64,000 nt of DNA from UBA4416 sp048498515 (lineage in GTDB: Bacteria > Bacteroidota > Bacteroidia > B-17B0 > Aurantibacillaceae). Below, piece by piece: positions 50,298 to 59,858 of this stretch. Position 1 is the stretch's first letter, and each line of letters opens with the position of its first letter. The notes under the pieces were generated by a model. It had not been told where the DNA came from. It did no database searches and worked only from the letters and a program-made list of their open reading frames with translations. Made by a program: the position numbers and the translations under genes. The stretch is from positions 70,875-134,874 of the forward strand of contig JBEHXV010000012.1 of the NCBI GenBank assembly GCA_048498515.1. The letters are read 5' to 3'.

Positions 50298-51359
50298 ATG
50301 AAAAATTACATAAACACAATCCTGCTTGGCTGCCTGTTTTTTTCGTTAAACATGAGTGCGGCTTATCGTGCGGCTGATATAACCTATAGATGGTTAAATG
50401 GTTACACTTATCAAATAAAGTATACCACCTACACCACTAATTTTTCGCCCGATAATTACTGCGAAATTGATTCCATTTGCTTTGGTGATGGCAGCAATGG
50501 CGCATTGATACGCAGTAATGGTCCCTCTATTGACTGTGCTGTTCCGGCGCATGATGGCGTTGCGGTGTCCGCAACCGTAAAAATGAACGAATACGTTGTT
50601 ATTCACACCTATCCAGGTCCGGGGAATTATACCATTTGTTTTAATCAGCCAAACAGGAACGTCGGCATTACTAACATTCCCAGTTCCATTAACCAACCAA
50701 TGTCCCTTGAATGTTTCTTAGCCATCTCCTCTTTTGGGGGGCCAAATACCAATCCCATTTTTTCAAACATACCTGTAGCGTTTGGTTGTATGAATAGCGG
50801 ATGTTTTAGCTACGATCCGCAAGCTGCGGGTGACATTGACGGCGACAGTTTATCCTTTGAACTGGCTCCTTGCCTGGTTTCAGGTTTTATATACCCTAAT
50901 GCCGGTACAGGTGGCACATTAAGCATTAACCCTGTGACGGGTTTATTAAGCTGGTGCAATCCACAAGTTGCCGGCGATTACAACGTAGTGATACGAATTA
51001 AAGAGTGGAGGAATGATGGTAGCGGAAACTATTCACTGGTTGGCATTGTAAACAGAGATACCCAATTTACCATTGAAAGCTGCACAGGAATAAACGATAT
51101 GACCGGTAAAAACCAGGACATAACAGTATACCCTAATCCTGTTAGCGATTACCTGGAAATTAAGTTTGGTGATGCATTTGATGAACCCTGCACCATTGAG
51201 CTCACCGACATTACCGGCAAAACAGTTACCTGCTTATGGAAAGACTCGGCTATTAAACCATCCATGACCTTTAGCACAAAAGAACTGAGCAGCGGCATTT
51301 ACTTTGTAAAAGTGAGCAGTAAAAATAAAACCCTTATCAAAAAATTAGTCAAGCAATAA
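50298..51359 (+). CDS. T9SS type A surface protein, paralogue 1 of 3
   Basis: 353 residues. Signal peptide (about 1-20), a ~260-residue N-terminal domain related to the next two genes (RAADITYRWLNGYTYQIKYT, HTYPGPGNYTICFNQPNRNV, DIDGDSLSFELAPC, VAGDYNVVIRIKEW) and a C-terminal type A sorting domain (about 275-353, YPNPVSDYLEIKFGD, GIYFVKVSSKNKTLIKKLVK). It is secreted and probably attached to surface lipopolysaccharide. It is the most divergent of the three: THNRAGE is replaced by YRAAD, and no extra domains lie between. The function is unknown. Confidence 0.9.
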   Translation: MKNYINTILLGCLFFSLNMSAAYRAADITYRWLNGYTYQIKYTTYTTNFSPDNYCEIDSICFGDGSNGALIRSNGPSIDCAVPAHDGVAVSATVKMNEYVVIHTYPGPGNYTICFNQPNRNVGITNIPSSINQPMSLECFLAISSFGGPNTNPIFSNIPVAFGCMNSGCFSYDPQAAGDIDGDSLSFELAPCLVSGFIYPNAGTGGTLSINPVTGLLSWCNPQVAGDYNVVIRIKEWRNDGSGNYSLVGIVNRDTQFTIESCTGINDMTGKNQDITVYPNPVSDYLEIKFGDAFDEPCTIELTDITGKTVTCLWKDSAIKPSMTFSTKELSSGIYFVKVSSKNKTLIKKLVKQ

Positions 51360-51368
51360 ATAAAAGGT

Positions 51369-53129
51369 ATGTTAAGATTGAAATTTGTTTTGGTGAGTTT
51401 ATGTTGCATGGGTTTTTCTCTTGTATCAAAAGCTACACATAACCGCGCGGGCGAAATTACCTATAAATGGCTTTATGGTTTTACCTATGAAATCAAAGTA
51501 ACCACTTACACTAATATAGGAAGCTCTGGTCTTGCCGACCGCTGCCAGGATACCGTTTACTTTGGAGATGGAAGCCATGCAACCGTTAACAGGTCAAACG
51601 GACTAAGTACCATTTGCGCCGGTTTTGGCAACGATGGTGTTCCCATTAATTTTACCATTAAATTGAATGAGTATGTAACAATGCATACCTATCCCGGGCC
51701 AGGAAATTACATCATCAGCATGGAAGATCCTAACCGGAATGCAGGGATTGTTAATGTTCCCAATTCGGTTAACCAGGTGTTTTACATCGAATCCTTATTG
51801 GTTATTTCAACCTCTGGTTCCACCCATAATGACTCTCCAATACTTACATTTCCTCCCATCGACAAGGGCTGTCTTACTCAATGTTTTTACCACAATCCCG
51901 GTGCTTATGATACCGACGGCGACAGCTTGTCTTATGAATTGACGTATTGCAGAGGCACTGGCGGTGCAATATGTCCGGGCTACGCTTATCCTGCAAACGG
52001 TGGCGGAACATTTAAAGTTGATTCGGTAACGGGTACCCTTACCTGGTGTACACCACAGTTACAGGGCGAATACAACCTGGCCATGTATATTAAAGAATGG
52101 CGCATGGATGCCAGCAACCATTATGTATTGATTGGTTATGTGATAAGGGATTTGCAGGTTGATATAGGAACCTGCAACAACAACGATCCTGATGTGGTTA
52201 ATATAGCGGATACCTGTGTGGTAGCCACCAGTAACCTTATCGTTAATGTTTCGGCAAACGACCCCGACGGCAACGTTCTTACACTCACGGCCAATGGTGA
52301 GCCCTTTCATACAGGCAGCACATCTTCTACTTTTACATCAACACCTGCCGCTTCGTCGGTCAACGGAACGTTTAGCTGGACCCCTGATCTTGCTGCTATC
52401 AGACGAATCCCTTACCAGGTAACGATAAAAGCGGAAGACTCGAATCCACAAATTAACCTGGTGCATTTCAATACCTTTACCATAAAGGTATTACCCGATG
52501 GTCCAATAAATTTGTCAACTACTCCATCCAACGATTTCATTGTATTAAAATGGAACAAGCCCTCAACCTATTCCACAACCGGAAATAATAAGCTTTTCAG
52601 GTACATGGTTTACCGCAAAACCGGCCTCTCCAATTGGGTTCATTCCAATAAGGAAACGATACCACCTGCTTACACAGGCTTTACCTTCTTAGGTTACAGC
52701 AACAACTCTGTGAATGATACCATCTTGTTCGATTTTAATTCCGGTAATCCTTTTACTCCCGCACAGGATTACAGCTATGTGGTATTGGCACAATACGACG
52801 ACGGCTCTACAAGTTATGTTTCAAATATTGCGTCGAGCCAGATTTATGTGGGGATAAAGGAAATAGGCCTTGCAAATTCCGACATCAGCATTTCCCCTAA
52901 TCCTGTTACCGAAACAGCACTCGTATCTTTCAATAAACCGGTTGATGGGTCGTGCACCATTGAATTGGTTGATGTAACCGGCAGGAACATGAGAACCTTT
53001 GTAACCGATCGGTCTTCTGTTAAACAAAACACCTACGCCATTAATATGGAAGATTTTAATTCGGGCATTTATTTTATAAAGATCATCCACAACGATCAAA
53101 TCATTACCAAAAAAATTATCAAGCAATAA
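51369..53129 (+). CDS. T9SS type A surface protein, paralogue 2 of 3
   Basis: 586 residues. Signal peptide (about 1-21), the THNRAGEITYKW domain (about 23-275), a cadherin/Ig-like stretch (about 280-375, AEDSNPQINLVHFNTF), a fibronectin-like region (about 380-495) and a type A sorting domain (about 508-586, ISPNPVTETALVSFNKP, GIYFIKIIHNDQIITKKII). In the first 48 residues of the THNRAGEITY domain 43 are identical to the third paralogue. It begins nine bases after the first gene's stop, so the genes are co-transcribed. Confidence 0.92.
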   Translation: MLRLKFVLVSLCCMGFSLVSKATHNRAGEITYKWLYGFTYEIKVTTYTNIGSSGLADRCQDTVYFGDGSHATVNRSNGLSTICAGFGNDGVPINFTIKLNEYVTMHTYPGPGNYIISMEDPNRNAGIVNVPNSVNQVFYIESLLVISTSGSTHNDSPILTFPPIDKGCLTQCFYHNPGAYDTDGDSLSYELTYCRGTGGAICPGYAYPANGGGTFKVDSVTGTLTWCTPQLQGEYNLAMYIKEWRMDASNHYVLIGYVIRDLQVDIGTCNNNDPDVVNIADTCVVATSNLIVNVSANDPDGNVLTLTANGEPFHTGSTSSTFTSTPAASSVNGTFSWTPDLAAIRRIPYQVTIKAEDSNPQINLVHFNTFTIKVLPDGPINLSTTPSNDFIVLKWNKPSTYSTTGNNKLFRYMVYRKTGLSNWVHSNKETIPPAYTGFTFLGYSNNSVNDTILFDFNSGNPFTPAQDYSYVVLAQYDDGSTSYVSNIASSQIYVGIKEIGLANSDISISPNPVTETALVSFNKPVDGSCTIELVDVTGRNMRTFVTDRSSVKQNTYAINMEDFNSGIYFIKIIHNDQIITKKIIKQ

Positions 53130-53139
53130 ATCATTCATC

Positions 53140-55842
53140 ATGTTCAGCATCAGGCATTATATCATCACACTTTTTTGTTTAGCCTTTGTTATACAGGCAA
53201 AAGCGACGCATAACCGTGCAGGGGAAATTACGTACCAATGGCTTTATGGATATACCTATCGCATAAAAGTGACCACGTATACAAACATTGGCTCATCGGG
53301 CTTAGCCGACAGGTGTGCCGATACAGTAGATTTTGGGGATGGAAGCCCACGCAAGGAGGTACCAAGAACTAATGGGTTATCAAATATCTGTTCTCCGCCT
53401 GCAAGGGATGGCGAACCACTTTCCGGAACCATTAAATTAAATGAATATGTTGTTATTCATACTTTCCCGGGTCCGGGTAATTATAAAATAAGCATGCAGG
53501 ATCCAAACAGGAATGCCGGTGTTATTAATTTACCCAACTCCGTCAACCAGGTATTTTATATTGAATCCCTGCTGGTGATCCCATCCTTCTCCACCCTCAA
53601 AAATGATTCTCCGGTATTAACCTTTCCTCCTATTGATAAAGGCTGCCTTGGTAAGTGCTTTATGCATAATCCCGGCGCCTATGATGTGGATGGCGATAGT
53701 TTATCCTACGAGTTAACCTATTGCAGGGGTATAGGCGGCGCCATGTGTCCCGGATACACGTATCCTGCAACCGGAGGCGGCACTTATAATGTAAACGCTA
53801 CAACAGGAACGTTAACCTGGTGCTCGCCTCAATTACAGGGAGAATACAATTTAGCCATGATCATACGTGAATGGCGCAAAAAAGATGACGGGGAATATTT
53901 TTTAATAGGTTATGTGTTACGCGATCTGCAGGTGGATGTGAGCACCTGTATCAATAACTCACCCAGCATACTGGCTGTAACCGATACCTGCATTTTGGCA
54001 GGAACGTTATTGACCCGTACCATTACAGCCACCGATCCTGATGGTGATGTGTTGACCTTGAATGCAAATGGCGGACCTTTTGGTGTTGTGCCTCCTGTGG
54101 CTACATTTGCAGCCCCTGTTACTTCCACCCCGGCACACGGTTTATTCAGCTGGCAAACAAGCTGCGAGCACATTCGTAAAACGCCTTACCAGGTAACCAT
54201 AAAAGCGGAAGACCAGGACCCAAACATTAACCTTGTTGATTTTAAAACTTTTAATATTACCGTGGTAGCGCCACCGCCCCTTAATTTAACGGCAACCCCT
54301 TTGGGTACAAGTGTAAAACTGCAATGGAACCTTCCAACCTGCCAGCTCACTACGGGCAATAACAAAATATTATGTTATTATGTTTACCGTAAATCCGATT
54401 GCCTGCCATGGGTACATTCGTCATGCGAAACCGGTGTGCCGGGCTATACAGGGTTTACTTATATTGGCCGTACTACCGGCATCAACGATACTCAATTCCT
54501 TGATACAAACGCGGGCAACGGCTTATCGCAGGGTACCAATTACAGCTACCTGGTAGTGGCCGTGTATACCGACGGTTCGCAAAGTTACGCCTCAAACCAG
54601 GTATGTGTGCAGCTAAAACGTGATGTACCTATTTTAACGAATGTGGATGTTACCGCTACCGATGTTACCAATGGTTCTATTGACATTAAATGGATAAAAC
54701 CGGTACTGGGTGTTAACGCGCTTGATACGGTTGCTGTTCCCGGCCCATACGAGTTCAGGTTAACGTATCACAGTGGCTTTACCGGAACCTTCACACCGGT
54801 TTACTCTGTTAGCCACCCGTATTTTGCCGGCTTTAACCAGGGGCCTGATACTTCATTCTCACACATTGGTAATGCGGGCTCACAGTTAAACACACAAACA
54901 ATACCTCATACCTATAAAATTGAATTTTATGCCAACGGACAATTTGTAGGTGCGGGGCAAAAAGCTTCTTCCGTATTTCTGACACTGACACCTGGCGACA
55001 ACCAAATGATCTTGAACTGGTCGGAACAGGTGCCATGGTTAAATACCACAACCGAGATCTATGAAAAAGGCCCGTCTTCGTCCAGCTATGTATTAATTGG
55101 CAGCACTACACAACACCAGTATACTACTACAGGCTTAACAAACGGGGCCCTGTATTGTTATAAAGTAAAAACCACGGGTGCTTATTCCGATCCAACGATC
55201 CCTGCTCCACTCTTGAACTTCTCACAGGAGGCCTGCGACAGACCACGCGACATGACTCCTCCGTGCGCTCCTAGCCTGGAGATCGTTTCCGATTGCCAGG
55301 TGCCAAGCCTCATGCTGCAGTGGAACAATCCAAACCATTCGTGCAGCGACGACGCCGTGAAATATAATATTTATGTTTCCGAAACCGAAGACTCAGATCT
55401 TGTGCTGTCCGATTCTTTAAAGAACATGAATGACACCTTGCTGGCTTTTGATGACCTGACCTCTATAGCAGGCTGCTATGCCATTACCGCGGTAGATTCG
55501 TTTGGGAACGAAAGCGCGCAAAGTCAGAAGATTTGTGTGGATAATTGTCCTGAGTACGAGTTGCCAAACGTCATCACCATTAACGGTGATGGTGTGAACG
55601 ACTTTTTTAAACCTATTAAAAACAAATTCATCAAAGACATTGATCTTAAAGTTTATAACCGGTGGGGCACACTTGTGTTTGAAACTACCGATCCGAAGAT
55701 TAACTGGGATGGAAAAGTGATACAGTCTAAACTGCAAAGTACCGAAGGCACTTATTTTTACGTCTGCCAGGTAAATGAGATTCGTGTAACGGGTATTAAA
55801 GAACGTTATTTAAAAGGCTTTATACAGATCTTTAATAAATAA
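53140..55842 (+). CDS. T9SS type B surface protein, paralogue 3 of 3
   Basis: 900 residues. Signal peptide (about 1-22), THNRAGEITYQW domain (about 23-275), Ig/cadherin-like region (about 280-375), several fibronectin III-like domains (about 380-800), and a type B sorting domain (about 810-900: ELPNVITINGDGVNDFF, VYNRWGTLVFET, TEGTYFYVCQV). It shares its N-terminal half with paralogue 2 but has a different export/attachment domain. Type B cargo needs a PorP/SprF partner, which is not adjacent here. It starts ten bases after paralogue 2. Confidence 0.92.
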   Translation: MFSIRHYIITLFCLAFVIQAKATHNRAGEITYQWLYGYTYRIKVTTYTNIGSSGLADRCADTVDFGDGSPRKEVPRTNGLSNICSPPARDGEPLSGTIKLNEYVVIHTFPGPGNYKISMQDPNRNAGVINLPNSVNQVFYIESLLVIPSFSTLKNDSPVLTFPPIDKGCLGKCFMHNPGAYDVDGDSLSYELTYCRGIGGAMCPGYTYPATGGGTYNVNATTGTLTWCSPQLQGEYNLAMIIREWRKKDDGEYFLIGYVLRDLQVDVSTCINNSPSILAVTDTCILAGTLLTRTITATDPDGDVLTLNANGGPFGVVPPVATFAAPVTSTPAHGLFSWQTSCEHIRKTPYQVTIKAEDQDPNINLVDFKTFNITVVAPPPLNLTATPLGTSVKLQWNLPTCQLTTGNNKILCYYVYRKSDCLPWVHSSCETGVPGYTGFTYIGRTTGINDTQFLDTNAGNGLSQGTNYSYLVVAVYTDGSQSYASNQVCVQLKRDVPILTNVDVTATDVTNGSIDIKWIKPVLGVNALDTVAVPGPYEFRLTYHSGFTGTFTPVYSVSHPYFAGFNQGPDTSFSHIGNAGSQLNTQTIPHTYKIEFYANGQFVGAGQKASSVFLTLTPGDNQMILNWSEQVPWLNTTTEIYEKGPSSSSYVLIGSTTQHQYTTTGLTNGALYCYKVKTTGAYSDPTIPAPLLNFSQEACDRPRDMTPPCAPSLEIVSDCQVPSLMLQWNNPNHSCSDDAVKYNIYVSETEDSDLVLSDSLKNMNDTLLAFDDLTSIAGCYAITAVDSFGNESAQSQKICVDNCPEYELPNVITINGDGVNDFFKPIKNKFIKDIDLKVYNRWGTLVFETTDPKINWDGKVIQSKLQSTEGTYFYVCQVNEIRVTGIKERYLKGFIQIFNK

Positions 55843-55860
55843 GACAGGGTTTATAACTGT

Positions 55861-56820
55861 ATGTCGAAAAGAACAACACTTATATTTTCTGTTTTAGTTG
55901 GCTACATTGTTCTGCAGTTCCTGTGGTGGGAAGTGTTGCTGGTAAGGCAGTCCAATGACATCATTACCAGGGAACAAAAAATCACCGCCATTTCCTCTAC
56001 CAACGATCAGTTGATTGAAAGGGATATTGACCTGCTTGAAAAAAAGAAAATGAAGCGCGTGTATATGATCACGGGCGAAGGCACTGTTTTTTTACTCATC
56101 CTGTTATTCGGCATCTACATGGTGCGGCGCTCTGTTAAAAAAGAAACCCAGCTGGCCAATCAGCAAAAAAATTTCATCTCAAGTGTCTCTCATGAATTAA
56201 AAACACCCATTGCCGCTACCAAGCTTCAGCTCCAAACACTTATTAAGCATGAACTCGACCGCGATAAGCAAAAACAATTACTGAACAACGCGCTTGGCGA
56301 AACGGAACGGCTTCACAAATTAGTTGACAATGTTTTATTAGCCAATCAAATTGAGAATAATAATCTTACCACTCAAAAAGAGAACTGCAACCTGAGCGAA
56401 GTCATTGAAAATACCATGACACGCTATTTTCAAAACAGACTCGATAGCGGTGAGTTGACATACACCGTAGAGAAAGCTATTTTTTATTCGCTGGATAAAG
56501 ACCTGTTTCCTTCCGTAATTATTAACCTTATTGAGAACTCCATAAAATATTCGTTCGATGCCGTTCGTATAACCGTATGCCTGAAGAATCACAACAACCA
56601 TCCTGTACTTGAGGTGGCCGACCAGGGCATTGGCATTTCTGATGCTGAGAAACAGCAGGTGTTCGATAAGTTCTTTCGCAGTGGCAATGAAGATACCCGG
56701 CGAACCAAAGGCACCGGTATTGGCTTATTCATTGTGAAACGCATCTGCGACCTTCATCATGCAAAAATTAAAGTACTAAACAATAACCCCCGTGGAAGTA
56801 TTTTCCGCATCCAGTTTTAA
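55861..56820 (+). CDS. Membrane sensor histidine kinase
   Basis: 319 residues. Two membrane helices (about 8-27 and 72-92) enclose a short ~45-residue extracytoplasmic loop, too small for a known sensor fold. Kinase core: SHELKTP with His111, NLIENSIKY, DQGIGI and GTGIGLFIVKR. The short loop suggests it senses through a partner or the membrane. It lies 18 nt after the third surface protein and one base before the importer lipoprotein gene. No response regulator is encoded beside it, so the partner is elsewhere. Confidence 0.93.
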   Translation: MSKRTTLIFSVLVGYIVLQFLWWEVLLVRQSNDIITREQKITAISSTNDQLIERDIDLLEKKKMKRVYMITGEGTVFLLILLFGIYMVRRSVKKETQLANQQKNFISSVSHELKTPIAATKLQLQTLIKHELDRDKQKQLLNNALGETERLHKLVDNVLLANQIENNNLTTQKENCNLSEVIENTMTRYFQNRLDSGELTYTVEKAIFYSLDKDLFPSVIINLIENSIKYSFDAVRITVCLKNHNNHPVLEVADQGIGISDAEKQQVFDKFFRSGNEDTRRTKGTGIGLFIVKRICDLHHAKIKVLNNNPRGSIFRIQF

Positions 56821-56821
56821 T

Positions 56822-57949
56822 ATGACCAGATCATTTATTTCAGCCTGCTTAATAGTATTGCTTGTATCCTGCACCCAAAATCAGGAAAAAAAAGTAACAG
56901 AGATTGACAAGCCCGCTACTTTATCATACGCCAGGCGTTTTAATATTAAAAAAGAAAAGGATTACACCGTACTCGAATTATTTGGAAATAAAAATAATGC
57001 CGAAGTAACGGCAAGCTTCGTATTGTACAAAAGCGAAAAACCGGCCTACAAACCCGACGCCTACTATATTAAAGTGCCCGTAACCAGGGTAGCCTGCATG
57101 AGCTCCATTTACACCACCATGATGCAGCAACTGCAGGTTGAGAATACCATTGTGGCTATTGACAACATTGATTACTACAACGACAGCTATATGCAAGGTC
57201 AGGTAGCCGAAGGTAAGGTAAGCGAACTGTCGAAAGGCCCAACCATTGAAATAGAAAAAACACTCGCCCTTAAGCCTGGGCTCATCCTAACCTTTGGAAT
57301 GGGGAACCCGAAAAAGGACATAGAAAATAAAATCCTGGATGCCAATATACCAGTTGCCATAAGCCTCGACCACCTTGAAGAAACACCACTGGCACGGTAT
57401 GAATGGATAAAATTCATAGCTTGTTTTTTTGGTAAGGAAGCCATGGCCGATTCTTTATTTTTGGCGAGTGAAAAAAAATACAATGCCTTAAAAGAACTTA
57501 CTAAAAACAGCAGCGATAAACCAAGTGTACTCACCGAAATAAAATACGGCGATGTGTGGTACGTGCCTGCCGGAAAAAGCTACATGGCCAACCTCATTGA
57601 AGATGCCGGCGGAAGTTATTTCTGGAAAAACGAACAGCAAACCGGAAGCCTGCCCTTATCATTTGAAGCAGTATACGCTAAAGCCAAAGATTGCGATGTA
57701 TGGATAAACATGTATAACGTGAACAGCAAAAAAGACCTCACCAATTATGAGGAACGTTATGCCTTATTTAAAGCTTATAAGGAGAACCGCTTATTCAATA
57801 ACAATAAAGTGCAAAACGCCAAAGGCTTCAGTAACTATTGGGAGACAGGCATCAGTAATCCCGATGAGGTGCTGGCCGATCTTATGTATGTATTGCATCC
57901 ATCGCTACTGCCCAACCATTCGTTTACATTTTATAAAAAGATTGAGTAA
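56822..57949 (+). CDS. Substrate-binding lipoprotein of a FecCD/BtuCD-type importer
   Basis: 375 residues from ATG at 56822. The leader ends in LLVSC with lipid-modified Cys17. The class III binding-protein fold is shown by VPVTRVACMSSIYTTMMQQL, IEIEKTLALKPGLILTFGMG, GDVWYVPAGKSYMANLIEDA and YWETGISNPDEVLADLMYV. These bind vitamin B12, haem or ferric siderophores in the periplasm; the ligand cannot be told from sequence. It is followed by the permease and ATPase genes. Confidence 0.92.
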   Translation: MTRSFISACLIVLLVSCTQNQEKKVTEIDKPATLSYARRFNIKKEKDYTVLELFGNKNNAEVTASFVLYKSEKPAYKPDAYYIKVPVTRVACMSSIYTTMMQQLQVENTIVAIDNIDYYNDSYMQGQVAEGKVSELSKGPTIEIEKTLALKPGLILTFGMGNPKKDIENKILDANIPVAISLDHLEETPLARYEWIKFIACFFGKEAMADSLFLASEKKYNALKELTKNSSDKPSVLTEIKYGDVWYVPAGKSYMANLIEDAGGSYFWKNEQQTGSLPLSFEAVYAKAKDCDVWINMYNVNSKKDLTNYEERYALFKAYKENRLFNNNKVQNAKGFSNYWETGISNPDEVLADLMYVLHPSLLPNHSFTFYKKIE

Positions 57950-57958
57950 TTTTAAGCC

Positions 57959-59008
57959 TTGAAGCATTCAACGTTTATAAGTAACGTCTTTATCCTGGTA
58001 ATTGTTTTAGCCGGCTTGTTTGTTTGCGACCTCAGCTTTGGGCCTGTTAACTTATTTACACTGGACTCAAACGATCCACTGTTCTCCAATATTTTATTTG
58101 ACATACGCCTGCCTAAAACATTAACCTGTGTGCTTGCGGGCTCAGGTTTGGCATTATGCGGCCTGTTAATGCAAAGCCTGTTCCGTAACCCCCTGGCTGG
58201 CCCTTATGTATTGGGAGTAAGCAGTGGTTCAAGTTTATTTGTAGCTATTGCTACCATGCTTTTAACCACTGTCAGTATTTCGGGTGTGTTTTTAATTGGA
58301 AAAAGCATTGTTACCCTGTTTTCTATTGCAGGCGCATTTTGCGTGACACTTATTATTTTGGCAGTTTCCAAAAAAACAAAAAGCAATGTCACCATTTTGC
58401 TTGTGGGGTTAATGCTTGCTCAAATACTTGGGGCATTACAAAGCCTTATTGAATTTGTAAGCAGCGCCGATAATTTAAAAACCTTTATTTTATGGAGCAT
58501 GGGAAGTGTTAGCAGCACCACGCTTAAGGACCTGCTGTTTATTTTGCCTTTCTATTCCCTGGCAGTTGTGGCTAGCTTTTTCCTTATTAAATCACTCAAC
58601 GCTATTTTATTAAATGAACAATACGCGCAAAATTTAGGCGTTAATGTCAACAATTTACGTCTTACTATCATTTGCATCACCGCTGTTCTTGTAGGGATCA
58701 TCACCGCTTTTTGCGGACCAATTGCATTTGTTGGAATTTCGGTGCCAATAGCCTCAAGATTGTTTTTTAAAACCTCCCATCATTTGCACCAGATTGTATT
58801 TTGTTTATTGCTGGGAGCCTGTGTGCTTGTTGCCTCCGACCTTATTTGCCAGCTGTGGAACTCTGAAATAGTGGCTTTCCTGTATTATTTGGTGTTTGAT
58901 GTTAAGCTAAATGCGCAAGTGATGTTGCCAATTAATACAGTAACTACTTTAATTGGTTCCCCGGTAGTGATTTACTTATTATTCAAATCAAAACTCAGCA
59001 TCCAATGA
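57959..59008 (+). CDS. FecCD-family ABC permease
   Basis: 349 residues from TTG, nine bases after the binding protein. About ten membrane helices, with the family motifs DIRLPKTLTCVLAGSGLALC, MQSLFRNPLAGPYVLGVSSG and CGPIAFVGISVPIASRLF. The homodimer forms the channel for a metal chelate or corrinoid. It overlaps the ATPase gene by four bases. No alternative ATG start fits the first helix. Confidence 0.94.
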   Translation: MKHSTFISNVFILVIVLAGLFVCDLSFGPVNLFTLDSNDPLFSNILFDIRLPKTLTCVLAGSGLALCGLLMQSLFRNPLAGPYVLGVSSGSSLFVAIATMLLTTVSISGVFLIGKSIVTLFSIAGAFCVTLIILAVSKKTKSNVTILLVGLMLAQILGALQSLIEFVSSADNLKTFILWSMGSVSSTTLKDLLFILPFYSLAVVASFFLIKSLNAILLNEQYAQNLGVNVNNLRLTIICITAVLVGIITAFCGPIAFVGISVPIASRLFFKTSHHLHQIVFCLLLGACVLVASDLICQLWNSEIVAFLYYLVFDVKLNAQVMLPINTVTTLIGSPVVIYLLFKSKLSIQ

Positions 59009-59679
59009 TCTATTTGAATAAGCTCGAAATAGGCTACAAAAATAAAAAACAAAGCATCAGCGTGTTCAAAAACATCGACGCGCAATTCAATGCGGGCGAT
59101 CTGGTTGGGCTAATGGGAGATAACGGCATTGGAAAATCGACCTTATTAAAAACCATTACCGGCACTTTAACACCTTTATCGGGCGAGGTGCTCTTACAGT
59201 CCAAAAGCATACACAACTACACCGTGCAGCAATTGGCTCAGCATTTATCAATTGTTGTGACTGAACGCCTGGGTGGCTTTAACCTTACGGTGTGGGACGT
59301 TGTGGCATCGGGCAGAACGCCTTATGTTAATGTATTTGGAAAACTGCAGGCAGAGGATGAAACCATTATTAACGAAAGCCTTGATATAATGGGCTTGCAG
59401 GCATTAAAACACAAGCTGATTGATGAGCTGAGCGACGGGCAACGACAAAAAACCATGATCGCCAAATCGCTGGCGCAACAAACACCAGTTATAATTCTGG
59501 ACGAGCCAACCGCCTTCCTGGATCACACATCCAAACACCAGCTGTTTGCTGTTCTTAAAAAATTATGCGCGGAGCAGAAAAAATTAATCATTGTCTCTTC
59601 ACACGACCTTGAGCTCATGAAACAATACATTACACGTTCGATGACCTTATTTGAAGGGAACAGGATGGAAGTTTTATAA
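59005..59679 (+). CDS. ABC transporter ATP-binding protein, iron/cobalamin type
   Basis: 224 residues, slightly short for the family. Walker A GDNGIGKS, Q-loop IVVTERLGGF, signature LSDGQRQK, Walker B VIILDEPTAFLD and switch SSHDLE. It completes the importer with the two preceding genes. The start overlaps the permease stop (ATGA). It is the last gene of the seven-gene run, followed by a repeat and a terminator facing the other way. Confidence 0.95.
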   Translation: MIYLNKLEIGYKNKKQSISVFKNIDAQFNAGDLVGLMGDNGIGKSTLLKTITGTLTPLSGEVLLQSKSIHNYTVQQLAQHLSIVVTERLGGFNLTVWDVVASGRTPYVNVFGKLQAEDETIINESLDIMGLQALKHKLIDELSDGQRQKTMIAKSLAQQTPVIILDEPTAFLDHTSKHQLFAVLKKLCAEQKKLIIVSSHDLELMKQYITRSMTLFEGNRMEVL

Positions 59680-59705
59680 CCCTGTTCAGAGCGAAATGTA
59701 GCTAT

Positions 59706-59768
59706 CACCCTGAACTTGTTTCAGGGTCTCCCGGAGTAAGAGATGCTGAATCATCACGACGCGTCGTG
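59706..59768. repeat. Intergenic palindromic repeats
   Basis: ACCCTGAA (59707-59714) and TTCAGGGT (59720-59727) form a hairpin of the common CCTGAACTTGTTTCAGG repeat type. CACGACGCGTCGTG (59755-59768) is a perfect 14-bp palindrome. Confidence 0.65.
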
Positions 59769-59810
59769 ACAGCATGACTTCTTAACATAATCAATTCTAA
59801 AAAAACAAAA

Positions 59811-59839
59811 AAGCCCTTCTCATAAAATGAAAAGGGCTT
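59811..59839 (-). terminator. Terminator for the accA-efp unit
   Basis: On the minus strand AAGCCCTT and AAGGGCTT, with CAT/ATG inside, are followed by TTTTGTTTTTTT: a clear rho-independent signal 20 nt past the efp stop. Confidence 0.8.
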
Positions 59840-59858
59840 CTCAATTAGTTTAATAACC

